A model generated the notes under the pieces. It searched no databases and was not told the DNA's origin. It saw only the letters and a program-made list of their open reading frames with translations. Positions 34,180-43,832 of a stretch of 64,000 bases of DNA are shown here, one piece after another (position 1 is the stretch's first letter; every line of letters begins with the position of its first letter). This stretch comes from an uncultured Collinsella sp. (GTDB lineage: Bacteria; Actinomycetota; Coriobacteriia; Coriobacteriales; Coriobacteriaceae). The position numbers were made by a program, and so were the translations under genes. The stretch spans positions 1-64,000 of the forward strand of contig CABQLK010000004.1 of NCBI GenBank assembly GCA_902465015.1. Direction: 5' to 3'.

Positions 34180-35745
34180 CTAATTCACCTCACTTGTCTT
34201 GGTCTGGGAACTGAACACCATGCGGTAGAGAGGGGCCTCGTGGAGCTCTTCGACGCTCTGGTTCAAAACGACGGACGTTGCATCCTCGACGCCGCTCGTG
34301 ATGGCGACCGGGGTGGCGATACCGAACCACATGACCACAATCGCGAGGGCGATCTCGGGGATGATCATGAGGGCGGGCACCTCGTGGCGCTTCATGCCCT
34401 CGGGCGCCTTGCCGAAGATGGACTTGAGCGCGATGCCGGTAAGGGCGAAGTACACGCCGGTGAGGCCGATGGCCACGAGCACGACCACCCAGATGGGACC
34501 GGACTGGATGCCGGCCACGAAGGTGAGGAACTCGGAGATGAACAGGGCGAACGGCGGGAAGGCGGCGAGCGCGAGCAGGGCGATGATGGTGAGCGCTGCC
34601 GTGACGGGAGCGATCTCGACGACGCCCTTGATCTTGTTCAGGTCGCGGGTGTGGTAGATGTGCTGGATGTTACCGGCCATGCAGAAGGCGAGCGCCTTCG
34701 TGAAGCCGTGGAAGATGCAGTGCAGCAGGCAGGCGGCGATACCGAGCGGACCACCGATACCCAGGCACAGCGCGACCACACCGACGTTGTCGACGGAGGA
34801 GTACGCGAAGCGGCGCTTGATATCGTCCTGCTTGAAGATGCACAGGGCGGCCACCAGGATGGACAGCGTGCCCAGGATGAGCAGGAGCGTTCGCGGATAG
34901 GTGTCGCCCACCGTGATGATGGACAGGGAGTAGAAGCGGATGATCACCAGCATGGCGCACTTGAGCAGCACGCCCGAGAGCAGCGCGGAGACCGGGCTCG
35001 GAGCCTGGGAGTGCGCGTCGGGCAGCCAGGTGTGCATGGGGAACAGGCCCGCCTTGGTGCCGAAGCCGATGACGATGAACGCGAACGCGAGGCGCACGAG
35101 CATCGGGTCGAACTGGTCGGCGTAGGGCATGATGGAGGTGAGGAAGGCGGCCTCATGCGCGTTGGGCATGATATCGGCGGCGTTCGCGTAGATGAGCAGC
35201 GTGCCGAACAGGCCGAAGGCCACACCGGCGGTGCAGACCATCGCGTACTTCCAAGACGCCTCGAGCGCCTGCTTGTTCTTGTAGATGCCCACGAGGAACA
35301 CGGTCGACAGCGTAGTGGCCTCGACCGCCGCCCAGGTGAGGATGATGTTGTTGGACAGGCAGGCGAGCAGCATCGTGAAGACGAACAGGCTGAACAGCGC
35401 GTAGTACTGCTTGGTGCGCTCGGCCGGCATGGTCTTCTCCTCGATATCGATCTTGATATAGGAGATGGAGTACACGCCGGTGATGAACCCGATGATGCCT
35501 ACCAGAAGGACGAAGATCGACGAGAGCGAATCGAGATGGAGCCACAGGCCCAAAGCGTCGATATTCTGCCCGCTCGAGAGCATGGTTCCCGCGGTGACGA
35601 CCGAAAGGACAAGGGTCGCCGCGACGGAGATGGTGTTGAGCCCCGCGAAGACGTTGTAGGACGTCGTCTTGGGGAGCGCAGCCATAATCAGGGAGAACAC
35701 GAGGGGACAAGCGAGCAGGGCGACCGTCAGCATTGAAACATCCAT
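34180..35745 (-). CDS. hyfF: Formate hydrogenlyase membrane subunit, antiporter-like HyfF
   Basis: A 521-residue multi-spanning membrane protein of the Mrp/NuoL-M-N family, proposed to couple hydrogen production to proton or sodium translocation. Typical features are the TM5 glutamate region (TWAAVEATTLSTVFLVGIYKNK is interrupted by conserved residues), PMHTWLPDAHSQAPSPVSALLSG and the lysine in the FHGFTKALAF segment. It lies between hyfE and hyfG. Having HyfD, HyfF and HyfB, the complex has three antiporter-like subunits, more than the single one of Hyc. Confidence 0.92.
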   Translation of the reverse strand: MDVSMLTVALLACPLVFSLIMAALPKTTSYNVFAGLNTISVAATLVLSVVTAGTMLSSGQNIDALGLWLHLDSLSSIFVLLVGIIGFITGVYSISYIKIDIEEKTMPAERTKQYYALFSLFVFTMLLACLSNNIILTWAAVEATTLSTVFLVGIYKNKQALEASWKYAMVCTAGVAFGLFGTLLIYANAADIMPNAHEAAFLTSIMPYADQFDPMLVRLAFAFIVIGFGTKAGLFPMHTWLPDAHSQAPSPVSALLSGVLLKCAMLVIIRFYSLSIITVGDTYPRTLLLILGTLSILVAALCIFKQDDIKRRFAYSSVDNVGVVALCLGIGGPLGIAACLLHCIFHGFTKALAFCMAGNIQHIYHTRDLNKIKGVVEIAPVTAALTIIALLALAAFPPFALFISEFLTFVAGIQSGPIWVVVLVAIGLTGVYFALTGIALKSIFGKAPEGMKRHEVPALMIIPEIALAIVVMWFGIATPVAITSGVEDATSVVLNQSVEELHEAPLYRMVFSSQTKTSEVN

Positions 35746-35748
35746 GGC

Positions 35749-36402
35749 CTACCCCTTCAATTCGGTCAGGTCGTGGGAGTCGAGCGACTTGGTGTCGTTC
35801 CAAATCCTCACGACGACGGCGGACATGATGATGACGGCGAAGATGGCGTCGGTGGCGATGCCGATCTCGATGATCTCGGGGGCCGTGGGCGCGAGCAGGG
35901 CGAGCGTCACGTGGCTACCGTTCTCCATAAGGCAGTACCCGAAGATCTGCTTGAGGATGTTGCGCTGGGAGATGATGCACGTGAGGCCGACGAAGAAGTG
36001 CGCGAAGCTGATGGCGAGGGCCGGAGTGGCCACCTCGGCGGTGGGCAGGCTCAGGCGCGTGACCACCGCGAAGCAGACGGCCACCTCCAGACCGGTGAGG
36101 ATGATGGTCCAGGCCGGCTTGATGGAGGAGGTCAGCGTGCTATCGGCAGGCGAACCCATCTTCTTGTAGGCACGGTTGAGAATGAACGGAACGAGGATCA
36201 CCTTGGTGACGAAGGCCGACGCGGCCCACATGAGAAGCTCGGTGGCACCGGTGGTGAGGCCCAGGGTGAGCAGCACGCCCACCAGGACAACCGACTGGAT
36301 CGCGTACCACTTGATGGCGGACGGGATGGTCTTCGAGACGACCACCATGGTGGAGGTCACGATCAGAAGACCGCCCAGGATATTGACTAACGAATAACCC
36401 AT
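35749..36402 (-). CDS. hyfE: Formate hydrogenlyase membrane subunit HyfE
   Basis: A 217-residue membrane protein with about six to seven hydrophobic segments, of the HyfE/NuoK-like family. It contains FFVGLTCIISQRNILKQIFGYCLMENGSHV, with a conserved glutamate in the GYCLMENG segment that corresponds to the NuoK-type channel residue. It is specific to Hyf-type, not Hyc-type, operons. AGGAGG precedes the ATG. The gap to hyfF is 3 bp. Confidence 0.9.
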   Translation of the reverse strand: MGYSLVNILGGLLIVTSTMVVVSKTIPSAIKWYAIQSVVLVGVLLTLGLTTGATELLMWAASAFVTKVILVPFILNRAYKKMGSPADSTLTSSIKPAWTIILTGLEVAVCFAVVTRLSLPTAEVATPALAISFAHFFVGLTCIISQRNILKQIFGYCLMENGSHVTLALLAPTAPEIIEIGIATDAIFAVIIMSAVVVRIWNDTKSLDSHDLTELKG

Positions 36403-36412
36403 GTCCTACCTC

Positions 36413-37870
36413 CTAACCCATCCAACTAGAGGACAGAGGACCGGCGACGACGACCATGATCATGAGGACGACGAACACGAACGCCATGGCGCGCGGAAGG
36501 GGCTGGCCGGCGGCCACGGTCTCGCTCGGCTCACCGGGCAGGACCTTACCCATCCAACGCAGGAACCATGCGAAGGTGGCGACGGTCTCGACGACCATGA
36601 CGCACACGAGGACAAAGATGACCGTGTTGGTAGCACCAACCGCGAAGCCACCGGAAATGATCTGGAACTTGGAGAAGAACGTGCTCATGGGGGGCACGCC
36701 GGCGATAGCGGTCGCGGCGACCGCAAAGCCCACGCCCGTGACCGGGTACTTCTTCATGAGGCCCTGGATCTTGGGCAGCATACGGGTTCCCAGCGTGAAG
36801 CTGAGAGAGCCGGCGATGAGGAAGAACAGGGTCTTGGTGAACGCGTGGTTGAAGATGTGCTCGACGGCGCCGTTAAACGCCATCTGGCTTCCGAACACGG
36901 AGAGGCCCAGGCCAAAGAACACGTAGGCGAGCTGCGCGATCGTCGAGAAGGCGAGCAGGCGCTTCATATCCTTCTGGGGCAGGTACATGAGGAAGCCGAA
37001 GAGCATGGTCACGACGGCGTCGATGATGGCGACCCAACCGACGATCTCGGGGATATCGCCGGCGCTCGCAAGAGCGCGGGCGAACACGCACACGCCGACC
37101 TTAACCATGGACGCGCCATGGAGGTAGGCGGAAACGGGCGTGGGGGCCTCCATTGCGGAGGGCAGCCACATGTAGAGCGGGAACTGGGCGGACTTGGCCC
37201 AAGCAGCGAACAGGATGAGCAGCAGCACGACGGTCTTCATACCGGAATCGAGCTGGGAGATCGCGCTCAGCGCGAACGTGCCGGTTCCGGCGAACAGGAA
37301 GGCCGCGCCGATGTAGAGTCCCAGAGCGCCGATATGGGTGATGATGAGCGCCTTCATACCGGCCTTCTTGGCCGTGGGCGTCATGTAGTAGCTGATGAGG
37401 CCCCAGGAGCACACACCGGTGATCTCGAAGAAAACGAGCTGGCCGACGATGGTGGAGCTGTAGGCGAGACCGGCCATGGCGCCGATGAACGTGGAGAAGT
37501 ACACGTAGAAGCGACGACGGGGCGCGTCGGGATGCTCCTTATTCTTATCGCTCATGTACGGGAACGAATAGATGACGACGAGCAGGCCGATAGCGACGAA
37601 CGCGGGTGCGAGCAGCGTGCTCATCCGGTCGAATATGAAGCCCATGACCAAGGTCTGGCCCATACTCGCCCAGGTTACATCGACCGCGTTCATGCCGTTT
37701 CCGGCAAACGTCGCGGCCAAGCCAACGGAAGCGACCGTGGCGATGCCGCCGGCAAAGGCGCAGATCCATTTAGCGTAGGGACGCGGCAGCATGACGATGA
37801 GCAGGGAGCCCAGCATGGGGACGGCGATCGCCACCATGGCAAAGAGGGACAAGCTCGATTCGATTGACAT
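36413..37870 (-). CDS. hyfD: Formate hydrogenlyase membrane subunit, antiporter-like HyfD
   Basis: A 485-residue antiporter-like membrane protein. Recognisable segments are FFEITGVCSWGLISYY (TM5 Glu region), FPLYMWLPSAMEAPTPVSAYLHGASMVK (the conserved broken-helix motif with its lysine) and FNHAFTKTLFFLIAGS. Similar motifs in HyfB and HyfF place all three in one family. It belongs to the proton- or ion-pumping arm of the complex. GAGAAGGGAG precedes the ATG; the gap to hyfC is 16 bp. Confidence 0.92.
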   Translation of the reverse strand: MSIESSLSLFAMVAIAVPMLGSLLIVMLPRPYAKWICAFAGGIATVASVGLAATFAGNGMNAVDVTWASMGQTLVMGFIFDRMSTLLAPAFVAIGLLVVIYSFPYMSDKNKEHPDAPRRRFYVYFSTFIGAMAGLAYSSTIVGQLVFFEITGVCSWGLISYYMTPTAKKAGMKALIITHIGALGLYIGAAFLFAGTGTFALSAISQLDSGMKTVVLLLILFAAWAKSAQFPLYMWLPSAMEAPTPVSAYLHGASMVKVGVCVFARALASAGDIPEIVGWVAIIDAVVTMLFGFLMYLPQKDMKRLLAFSTIAQLAYVFFGLGLSVFGSQMAFNGAVEHIFNHAFTKTLFFLIAGSLSFTLGTRMLPKIQGLMKKYPVTGVGFAVAATAIAGVPPMSTFFSKFQIISGGFAVGATNTVIFVLVCVMVVETVATFAWFLRWMGKVLPGEPSETVAAGQPLPRAMAFVFVVLMIMVVVAGPLSSSWMG

Positions 37871-37886
37871 AGTTTCTCCCTTCTCC

Positions 37887-38810
37887 CTACACGCCTACGA
37901 CGACGAAGACGAACGCGAGGACCGCGATGCCGACGACGGCCCAGGTCTGGTTACCGAGCACCTTGAAGCGCGAACGGGAAACGGAGTTCTCGAGCACGCC
38001 GCAGACGACGAAATCGACCAGGCACTTGACGAGGAAGACGACGGCGCCCACGAGAGCGGTGACGCCGATGGTCGCGGGCTCTCCCCAGGGGATGAAGATG
38101 GAGGTGAACCAAGCGACGACCACGACCTGCTTCATGCCCATGGCGAGCTTCATCATGGCCAGGGACGGGCCGGAGAGCTCGGCGAGCGGACCCTCCTGGA
38201 GCTCCTGCTCGGCTTCGGCCTGATCGAACGGAAGCTTGCCGAGCTCCATGTAACAGGCGGCCGCGAAGGCGACGCCGGCGAGGATAACGGCGACGACGCT
38301 CGAGACGTTGCCCGTAACGATGTGCTGACCCATGGTCGCAATGTCCGTGGAGCCGCACACGATGGCGACGGTGAACAGCGCGATGAGCATGGACGGCTCG
38401 ATGAGCACGCTCATGAGGAGCTCGCGGATACCGCCGAAGCCCGCGTAGGCGTTGGAGGAATCCACGCCGGACAGCGCGAAGAAGAAGCGGGACAGCGCGA
38501 GCGCGTACATGATGGTGATGGCGTCACCAAAGACGGGCATGGGGCTCTGGAGCGTGAACATGGGCAGGCCCATGGCGAGCATAAACGACACCGCGAGGAA
38601 CAGCGGCGGCATGATGCGAAGCACGAAGCTCGAGTCGGAACTCACGGACTCGGGACGCGCCATGAGCTTCGCGAGGTCCCGGTAATCCTGAAGGATGGAC
38701 GGACCGCGGCGATTGTGCATCTTCGCGCGAATCACACGGGCGAGGCCGGAGAAGAAGGGCGCGACCAGCATGACCACGAGGCCCTGCGCTATCGCAAGAA
38801 CGATGTTCAT
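37887..38810 (-). CDS. hyfC: Formate hydrogenlyase membrane anchor subunit, NuoH-like
   Basis: A 307-residue NuoH/HycD-type membrane subunit that joins the hydrophilic hydrogenase arm to the membrane. Conserved loop residues are visible in MHNRRGPSILQDYRDLAKLMARPESV and in ACYMELGKLPFDQAEAEQELQEGPLAE, the latter with the quinone-pocket-like glutamates. The start at 38810 (MNIVLAIAQ) has GGGGAGAGG upstream. A much longer reading frame running into hyfB is an artefact. Confidence 0.94.
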   Translation of the reverse strand: MNIVLAIAQGLVVMLVAPFFSGLARVIRAKMHNRRGPSILQDYRDLAKLMARPESVSSDSSFVLRIMPPLFLAVSFMLAMGLPMFTLQSPMPVFGDAITIMYALALSRFFFALSGVDSSNAYAGFGGIRELLMSVLIEPSMLIALFTVAIVCGSTDIATMGQHIVTGNVSSVVAVILAGVAFAAACYMELGKLPFDQAEAEQELQEGPLAELSGPSLAMMKLAMGMKQVVVVAWFTSIFIPWGEPATIGVTALVGAVVFLVKCLVDFVVCGVLENSVSRSRFKVLGNQTWAVVGIAVLAFVFVVVGV

Positions 38811-38827
38811 AATATCCTCTCCCCTCT

Positions 38828-40846
38828 CTAGACCATGACCACGGCGAGCACGAGGAAGACCACGAGCGCCGCGACGATGTAGCAGATGTATACGGAGTAG
38901 TTGCCGCCCTCGATCTTGGAGGCGAGGCCGGCCAGCTTGTCGGCACCCTCGCTCGGTGCATCGACCAGGAAACGGTCGGGCAGGGGCTCGACGCCCTGGG
39001 CGACACCGGTGAGCTTCTGGAACACGTGCGCGATGGACCAGCAGATCTTGGTGCATACCTCGCGCAGGGTGTAGAGCGGGCCCATGAAGAGTTCGACGTC
39101 GGACGCGAAGCTCGTGGCGACGACGGGCATGTGCTCGTTGGGCTCGTAGCCGCACGCCCAAGGGTCGGTCTTCTTAGCGGGGGCCTTGGCGCCGAGGCAG
39201 GACCTCAACGCGAACGCGAGGCCGGTGAGGACCACGAGCGCGATGGCGATCGCGGGGGTGGAGGTGGCGGCACCGGAAATCTCGTTCACGAGAGACACGC
39301 CCGAGGTGGCTGTGACGGCGGAGCCGGCAAGCACGCTCTGGGCGACGTCGCCCAGAACCGGGGCGATGACCGGGGAGCCGATTCCCAGTACCACGCAGAT
39401 GGCCGCGAGGAGCATCTGCGAGAACAACATCGGAGCCGGGGACTCCTTGGCGTTCGCGGCCTCCTGGGAACGAGGGCTGCTCGCGAACGAGACGCCGTAG
39501 GCCTTCACGAAGCACGTGACGGCCAGGGCACCGGTGATGGCGAGGGCGGCCGCGGAGGCGACGGCGAACACCATGACGACCGGGTCGGAGAGCGTCGAGA
39601 TGTTGAACAGGGACTGGTAGGTGAACCACTCGGAAACGAAGCCGTTGAGCGGCGGGATGGCCGAGATGGCAAGGGCACCGATGAGGAAGCAGACGGCCGT
39701 GACCGGCATACGACGGAACAGGCCGCCCATCTTCTCCATATTGCGTGTACCCGTGGAGTACAGCAGCGCACCGGCGCCCAAGAACAGCTCGCCCTTAAAC
39801 ATCGCGTGGTTAAACGTGTGGTAGAGGGCTGCCATCAGGGCCAGGACGGCGATGCCGACCGAGTCGAGCGCCATGGCGGCCATGGAGGCGCCGACGCCGA
39901 GCAGAATGATGCCGATGTTCTCGACGGAGTGATAGGCCAGCAGGCGCTTGATGTCATGCTCCTGCAGGGCGAAGGCCACGCCGAGAACCGACGAGATCGC
40001 ACCGAACACCATGACCATAAGGCCCCACCAGACCTGAACGCCCGAGGCGGAGAGCAGGTCGAGGCCCACCTTGAGGATGCCGAAGATACCGATCTTAATC
40101 ATGCCGCCGGACATGAGGGCACTCACGTTGGACGGCGCCTCGGGATGTGCCTTGGGCAGCCAGCCGTGCAGCGGGATGATACCGGCCTTGGCGCCAAAGC
40201 CAAAGAAGGCGAGCACGAAGCACACGGATGCGACTGCGGGGCTAAACTGCGTGGCGCGGAAATCCGCAAAGGCAAACGAGCCACCGGCGAAGTTGGTCAT
40301 GGTGAGGAAGCTCGCCATGATGAGCACAAAGCCCACGTGCGCGATCACAAAGTAGAGCCAACCGCCATGGATGGAGTTCTCGTTCTCCTCGATCACGACC
40401 AGGAAGTACGAGGTCAGCGACATGAGCTCAAAGGCAACCAGGAACCAAAACACGTTGTCGGCGGTGATGACGAGCATCATGGACGCCACGAAGGTGTTAA
40501 AGAAGAAGCCGGCGCGGCCCTTTTTGCCCGGGTACTCATCAAAGTAGTTGAGACCGTAGATCGAACCGGCAAACGCGAGCACCGAGATGAGCGCCACGAA
40601 CAGGCCGGACAGCTGATTGAGCAGCAGCTGGAAATGGGCAAACGGGAAGAACACGATGGTGTCGACCGACGTGACATCGCCCAGCACGGCCTGGATACCG
40701 GCCACAAACGAAAGCACCGCGGCGACGGCGCCGATAAGGCAGCCGGCGGTCTTGGCGGCGTTATCGGCCTTGATCAGCAGAATCGAGGCGAGCGCACCGA
40801 TGCACGAGACGGCAAGCGATGCGACAAACAGCGTCATGCTATCCAT
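38828..40846 (-). CDS. hyfB: Formate hydrogenlyase membrane subunit, antiporter-like HyfB
   Basis: A 672-residue membrane protein of the HycC/HyfB family. It contains the TM5 glutamate in FWFLVAFELMSLTSYFLVV, the motif IPLHGWLPKAHPEAPSNVSALMSGGMIK, and FNHAMFKGELFLGAGALL. The C-terminal 150 residues form an extra part that ends with membrane helices, as in the lateral-helix extension of this family. It overlaps the end of hyfA by 8 bp, implying translational coupling. Confidence 0.94.
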   Translation of the reverse strand: MDSMTLFVASLAVSCIGALASILLIKADNAAKTAGCLIGAVAAVLSFVAGIQAVLGDVTSVDTIVFFPFAHFQLLLNQLSGLFVALISVLAFAGSIYGLNYFDEYPGKKGRAGFFFNTFVASMMLVITADNVFWFLVAFELMSLTSYFLVVIEENENSIHGGWLYFVIAHVGFVLIMASFLTMTNFAGGSFAFADFRATQFSPAVASVCFVLAFFGFGAKAGIIPLHGWLPKAHPEAPSNVSALMSGGMIKIGIFGILKVGLDLLSASGVQVWWGLMVMVFGAISSVLGVAFALQEHDIKRLLAYHSVENIGIILLGVGASMAAMALDSVGIAVLALMAALYHTFNHAMFKGELFLGAGALLYSTGTRNMEKMGGLFRRMPVTAVCFLIGALAISAIPPLNGFVSEWFTYQSLFNISTLSDPVVMVFAVASAAALAITGALAVTCFVKAYGVSFASSPRSQEAANAKESPAPMLFSQMLLAAICVVLGIGSPVIAPVLGDVAQSVLAGSAVTATSGVSLVNEISGAATSTPAIAIALVVLTGLAFALRSCLGAKAPAKKTDPWACGYEPNEHMPVVATSFASDVELFMGPLYTLREVCTKICWSIAHVFQKLTGVAQGVEPLPDRFLVDAPSEGADKLAGLASKIEGGNYSVYICYIVAALVVFLVLAVVMV

Positions 40847-41456
40847 TGCTTACGCTCCCTTCTGCTTTCTCGGACAGGCCCTGGGACACAGCGGTAGCGT
40901 CGACGGCCGGACCGTTTTCGATCGAGCGCAGGCGCTTGGCCTCGTCGAGCTCGCGATCGGCCGCGCCGCCCATGACGGTCAGCGCCTTGGTGGGGCACGC
41001 CGCCACACAATACGGGCCGTCCGGATCGAAGGCGCACAGGTCGCATTTGACAGCGCAGGTGTACTGGCCAGGAGCCCATGTAAGCAAGCTGCTCAGGGAC
41101 TTGGGATACGAAGGCGTCGGGTCGCACATGCCTGCGACACCGGCGATAGACGTGCCATCGGGATGGATAGCTCCGAAGGGGCACGCGATGGCGCACAGCC
41201 TGCACCCGATGCACTCCTGCTCCTTGACGTGGATGCGATCGCCATCGTGCTCGATGGCATTCACCGGGCAGACCTCGGCGCAGGGGGCACCCTCGCAATG
41301 GTGGCAGGCAAGGGCGGCCGAAATACCGCCGGTCTTCACGAGCGCCAGGCGCGGCGCATCCTGAAGACCCTGCATCCGGTGGGCGTCGGCACAGGCGGAC
41401 TGGCATGTTCCGCAGCCGATGCACCTCTCCGGGTTGATGTCGATGAAGCGGTTCAT
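40839..41456 (-). CDS. hyfA: Formate hydrogenlyase 4Fe-4S subunit HyfA
   Basis: A 205-residue ferredoxin-like protein with four [4Fe-4S] sites: CIGCGTCQSAC, CHHCEGAPCAEVCP, CIGCRLCAIACP and CDLCAFDPDGPYCVAACP. It should take electrons from the formate dehydrogenase module and pass them to the hydrogenase. The ATG at 41456 is preceded by GGAAG. A GTG two codons upstream is less well placed. The fdhF gene ends 78 bp upstream, with a strong hairpin in between. Confidence 0.92.
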   Translation of the reverse strand: MNRFIDINPERCIGCGTCQSACADAHRMQGLQDAPRLALVKTGGISAALACHHCEGAPCAEVCPVNAIEHDGDRIHVKEQECIGCRLCAIACPFGAIHPDGTSIAGVAGMCDPTPSYPKSLSSLLTWAPGQYTCAVKCDLCAFDPDGPYCVAACPTKALTVMGGAADRELDEAKRLRSIENGPAVDATAVSQGLSEKAEGSVSNG

Positions 41457-41478
41457 CCCCACTTCCTTTCAAAATAAC

Positions 41479-41513
41479 GGGCCGGGCTCCCGAACGTACG
41501 GGACGCCCGGCCC
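41479..41513 (-). promoter_or_regulatory. Strong intercistronic stem between fdhF and hyfA
   Basis: GGGCCGGGC plus TCCCG pair with CGGGA and GCCCGGCCC across a loop of aacgta, with one bulged base. On the minus strand it is followed by gTTATTTTg, a weak T-run. It could be a partial terminator or an mRNA-processing stem that sets the ratio of dehydrogenase to hydrogenase subunits. Confidence 0.65.
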
Positions 41514-41534
41514 AAAAAGCCAACGAGAACGGGA

Positions 41535-43757
41535 CTACACGATTTGATTCACGTGCGTCTCGTCGTCGAACTTGGCGGCGCCGGGCTCAACGTCCTGGGG
41601 AGCGGCGGCGTCCACCAGAGCCTGCTTGAGCTCGGTGTACTGACGCTCGACCTCGCCCTCGGCCCAGACCTGGTCGGCGATTGGATCGACCTGGCAGGCG
41701 GAGAACTTGTCCTCGGGCGTATGCGAGACCGGGTCGACCTTGTGCATGGTCAGCTCGTTGCACTTGCCGATCCACCACTGGTAGGTCATATAGACCGTGC
41801 CCTTGTTGATACGGTCGCTCACGTCGGCGCGGCTGTACACCTGACCACGGCGGCTGTGAATCGAGACGATGTCGCCGTTCTTGATGCCGCGCGCCTGGGC
41901 GTCCGCGGGATTCATGCGGACAAAGCCGGGCTCGTCGGCGAGCAGCGCCAGCGTCTTGCAGTTGCCGGTCATCGAGCGGCAACTGTAGTGGCCGACCTCG
42001 CGGACGGTGCACAGGATGAGCGGGTACTCATCGTCGGGAAGCTCGGAGGGCGCCTCCCAATCGTGCGCCATCAGGTTGGCGCGGCCATCCTTGGTGGTGA
42101 ACTTGCCACCGGCGAACATGTCGGCCGTGCCGTGGTCGTTCACATCGGTGCTCTTGACCGGCCACTGGGCGTAGCCGCCCTCGGGAGCCATCTTCTCGTA
42201 GGTCGCGCCCACAAAGTTGGGGCACAGGCTAATGCACTCGTTCCAGATCTGCTCGGTGTTGTCGTAGTGCATGGGATAGCCCATGCGCGTGGACAGGTCC
42301 GCGAAGATCTCCCAGTCGTGACGGCACTCGCCCTTGGGCGGAACGGCCGCGTCAAAGTGCTGGAAGCTACGGTCGGATGCGGTAAAGACGCCCTCGTGCT
42401 CGCCCCAAGAGGTGGCAGGCAGGATGACGTCGGCGAGCATAGTCGTCTGCGTCATAAAGATGTCCTGGCAGATGAACAGATCCAGCTCGGAGAGCGTCTT
42501 GCGCATTCCGGCCGAATCGGGCTCGGTCTGCACCGGGTCCTCGCCGTAGTTGTAGAAGCAGTGCACCTTGCCCTCGTCGACCAGGTGACCCAGGTCGGTG
42601 AGCTTGTAGCCCTCCTCCAAGGGGAGCTTTTCCTCGGGCACGCCCCAAGCCTTGGCAAACTTGGCACGCACAGCCGGGTCGGTGACTTTCTGGTAGCCAG
42701 GGTACAGGTTGGGCAGCATGCCCATATCGCAGGAGCCCTGGACGTTGTTCTGGCCACGCACGGGCGCGAGGCCGGAGTTGGGTTTGCCGATCTGGCCGGC
42801 AACGCAGGCGATGGAGGCGATGGTGTGCACCGTCTTCAGGTTCTGCTTCTGCTGGCATACGCCCATACCCCAGCCAATGATGGCAGAGGGCTTCGCCGTG
42901 GCGTACATCTCGGCAGCTTGGTGGATCAACGCGGGCTCGATACCCGTGATGTCCTGTACGGATTCGGGGGTGTAGTTCTTAATGGTCTCCCACCACTCGT
43001 CAAAGCCGTTCGTGTGCTCGGCGACGAATTCCTTGTCGTAGAGGCCATCGTTGACCAAGCAGTTGGCAAAGGCGTTGAGGAACGCAACGTTGCAACCGTT
43101 CTTGATCGGAAGGTAGAGATCGGCGATACGCGCGGTTTCGATATGGCGCGGGTCGGCGACGATGATCTTGCAACCCTTTTCTTTGGCTCGCACGATACGC
43201 CTTGCGACGATGGGGTGCGAATCGGCAGGGTTATAGCCGAAGAGGAAAATGCAGCCCGCATCCTCCATACCGGGGATGGAGCATGACATGCAACCTGAAC
43301 CAACCGTGTCCATCAGACCGAGGACAGTAGGGCCGTGTCAAGTACGGGCGCAGTTGTCCACGCTGTGGGTGCCGATGCACGCACGCGTAAACTTCTGCAT
43401 GACGTAGTTCGCCTCATTGCCGCCGCCTCGCGAAGAGCCGGTGGTCATGACAGCGTTAGGACCATATTCGTCAATTATGGCCTGCATCTTAGATGCGGTG
43501 AAATCCAGCGCCTCGTCCCAGCTTACGCGCTCAAGATCCGCGCCCTTGGTGCGGCGGATCATCGGGTGCAGTACGCGGGGAGTCAAGATCTTGGTGTCGT
43601 TGATGAAGTCGTAGCCGCTCATGCCCTTAAGGCACAGCTCGCCCTGGTTGGTGATGCCGTTGAGCGGTTCGGTACCCACGACCTGGCCGTTTTGGACCAA
43701 GAGGTTAAACTGGCAACCGGCGCCGCAGTACGGGCAGATCACTTTATGCTTCTCCAT
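41535..43757 (-). CDS. fdhF: Selenocysteine-containing formate dehydrogenase H
   Basis: Oxidises formate to CO2, feeding electrons to the hydrogenase. It is read as one 740-residue protein in which an in-frame UGA (43338-43340) encodes Sec140. The flanking residues CART-Sec-HGPTV match the E. coli FdhF pattern of Cys-Ala-Arg-Val-Sec-His-Gly-Pro-Ser. The frame is identical on both sides, so it is not a frameshift. An N-terminal [4Fe-4S] site uses C8, C11, C15 and C42. The middle and C-terminal parts are bis-MGD-binding domains. A SECIS-like hairpin lies 11 nt after the UGA. It is preceded by the hydN-like ferredoxin gene and followed by the hyf operon. Confidence 0.96.
43307..43340 (-). promoter_or_regulatory. 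UGA(Sec) codon and SECIS hairpin of fdhF
   Basis: On the minus strand, UGA (43338-43340) is followed 11 nt later by TGTCC, a ten-base loop TCGGTCTGAT containing GGTCT, and GGACA (43307-43311). GGUCU is also the apical sequence of the E. coli fdhF SECIS. Confidence 0.85.
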
Positions 43758-43832
43758 GACACCCTCCTTCCTTTCTCTGCTACCGAATGCTCGGTACTAA
43801 TTTGACAATCATTGGGCTTGTCGCCCCAGCGC

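Noticed and set aside
37887..39161. A 424-residue protein extending hyfC into hyfB
   Set aside because: The extra 117 residues are out-of-frame hyfB sequence. The ATG at 38810 has a strong ribosome-binding site and matches the NuoH-family start.
41535..43757. fdhF as a pseudogene broken by a stop codon, or two genes
   Set aside because: The interruption is a single UGA in frame at the known Sec position, with conserved flanks and a SECIS hairpin; selA, selB, selD and tRNA-Sec are all present.
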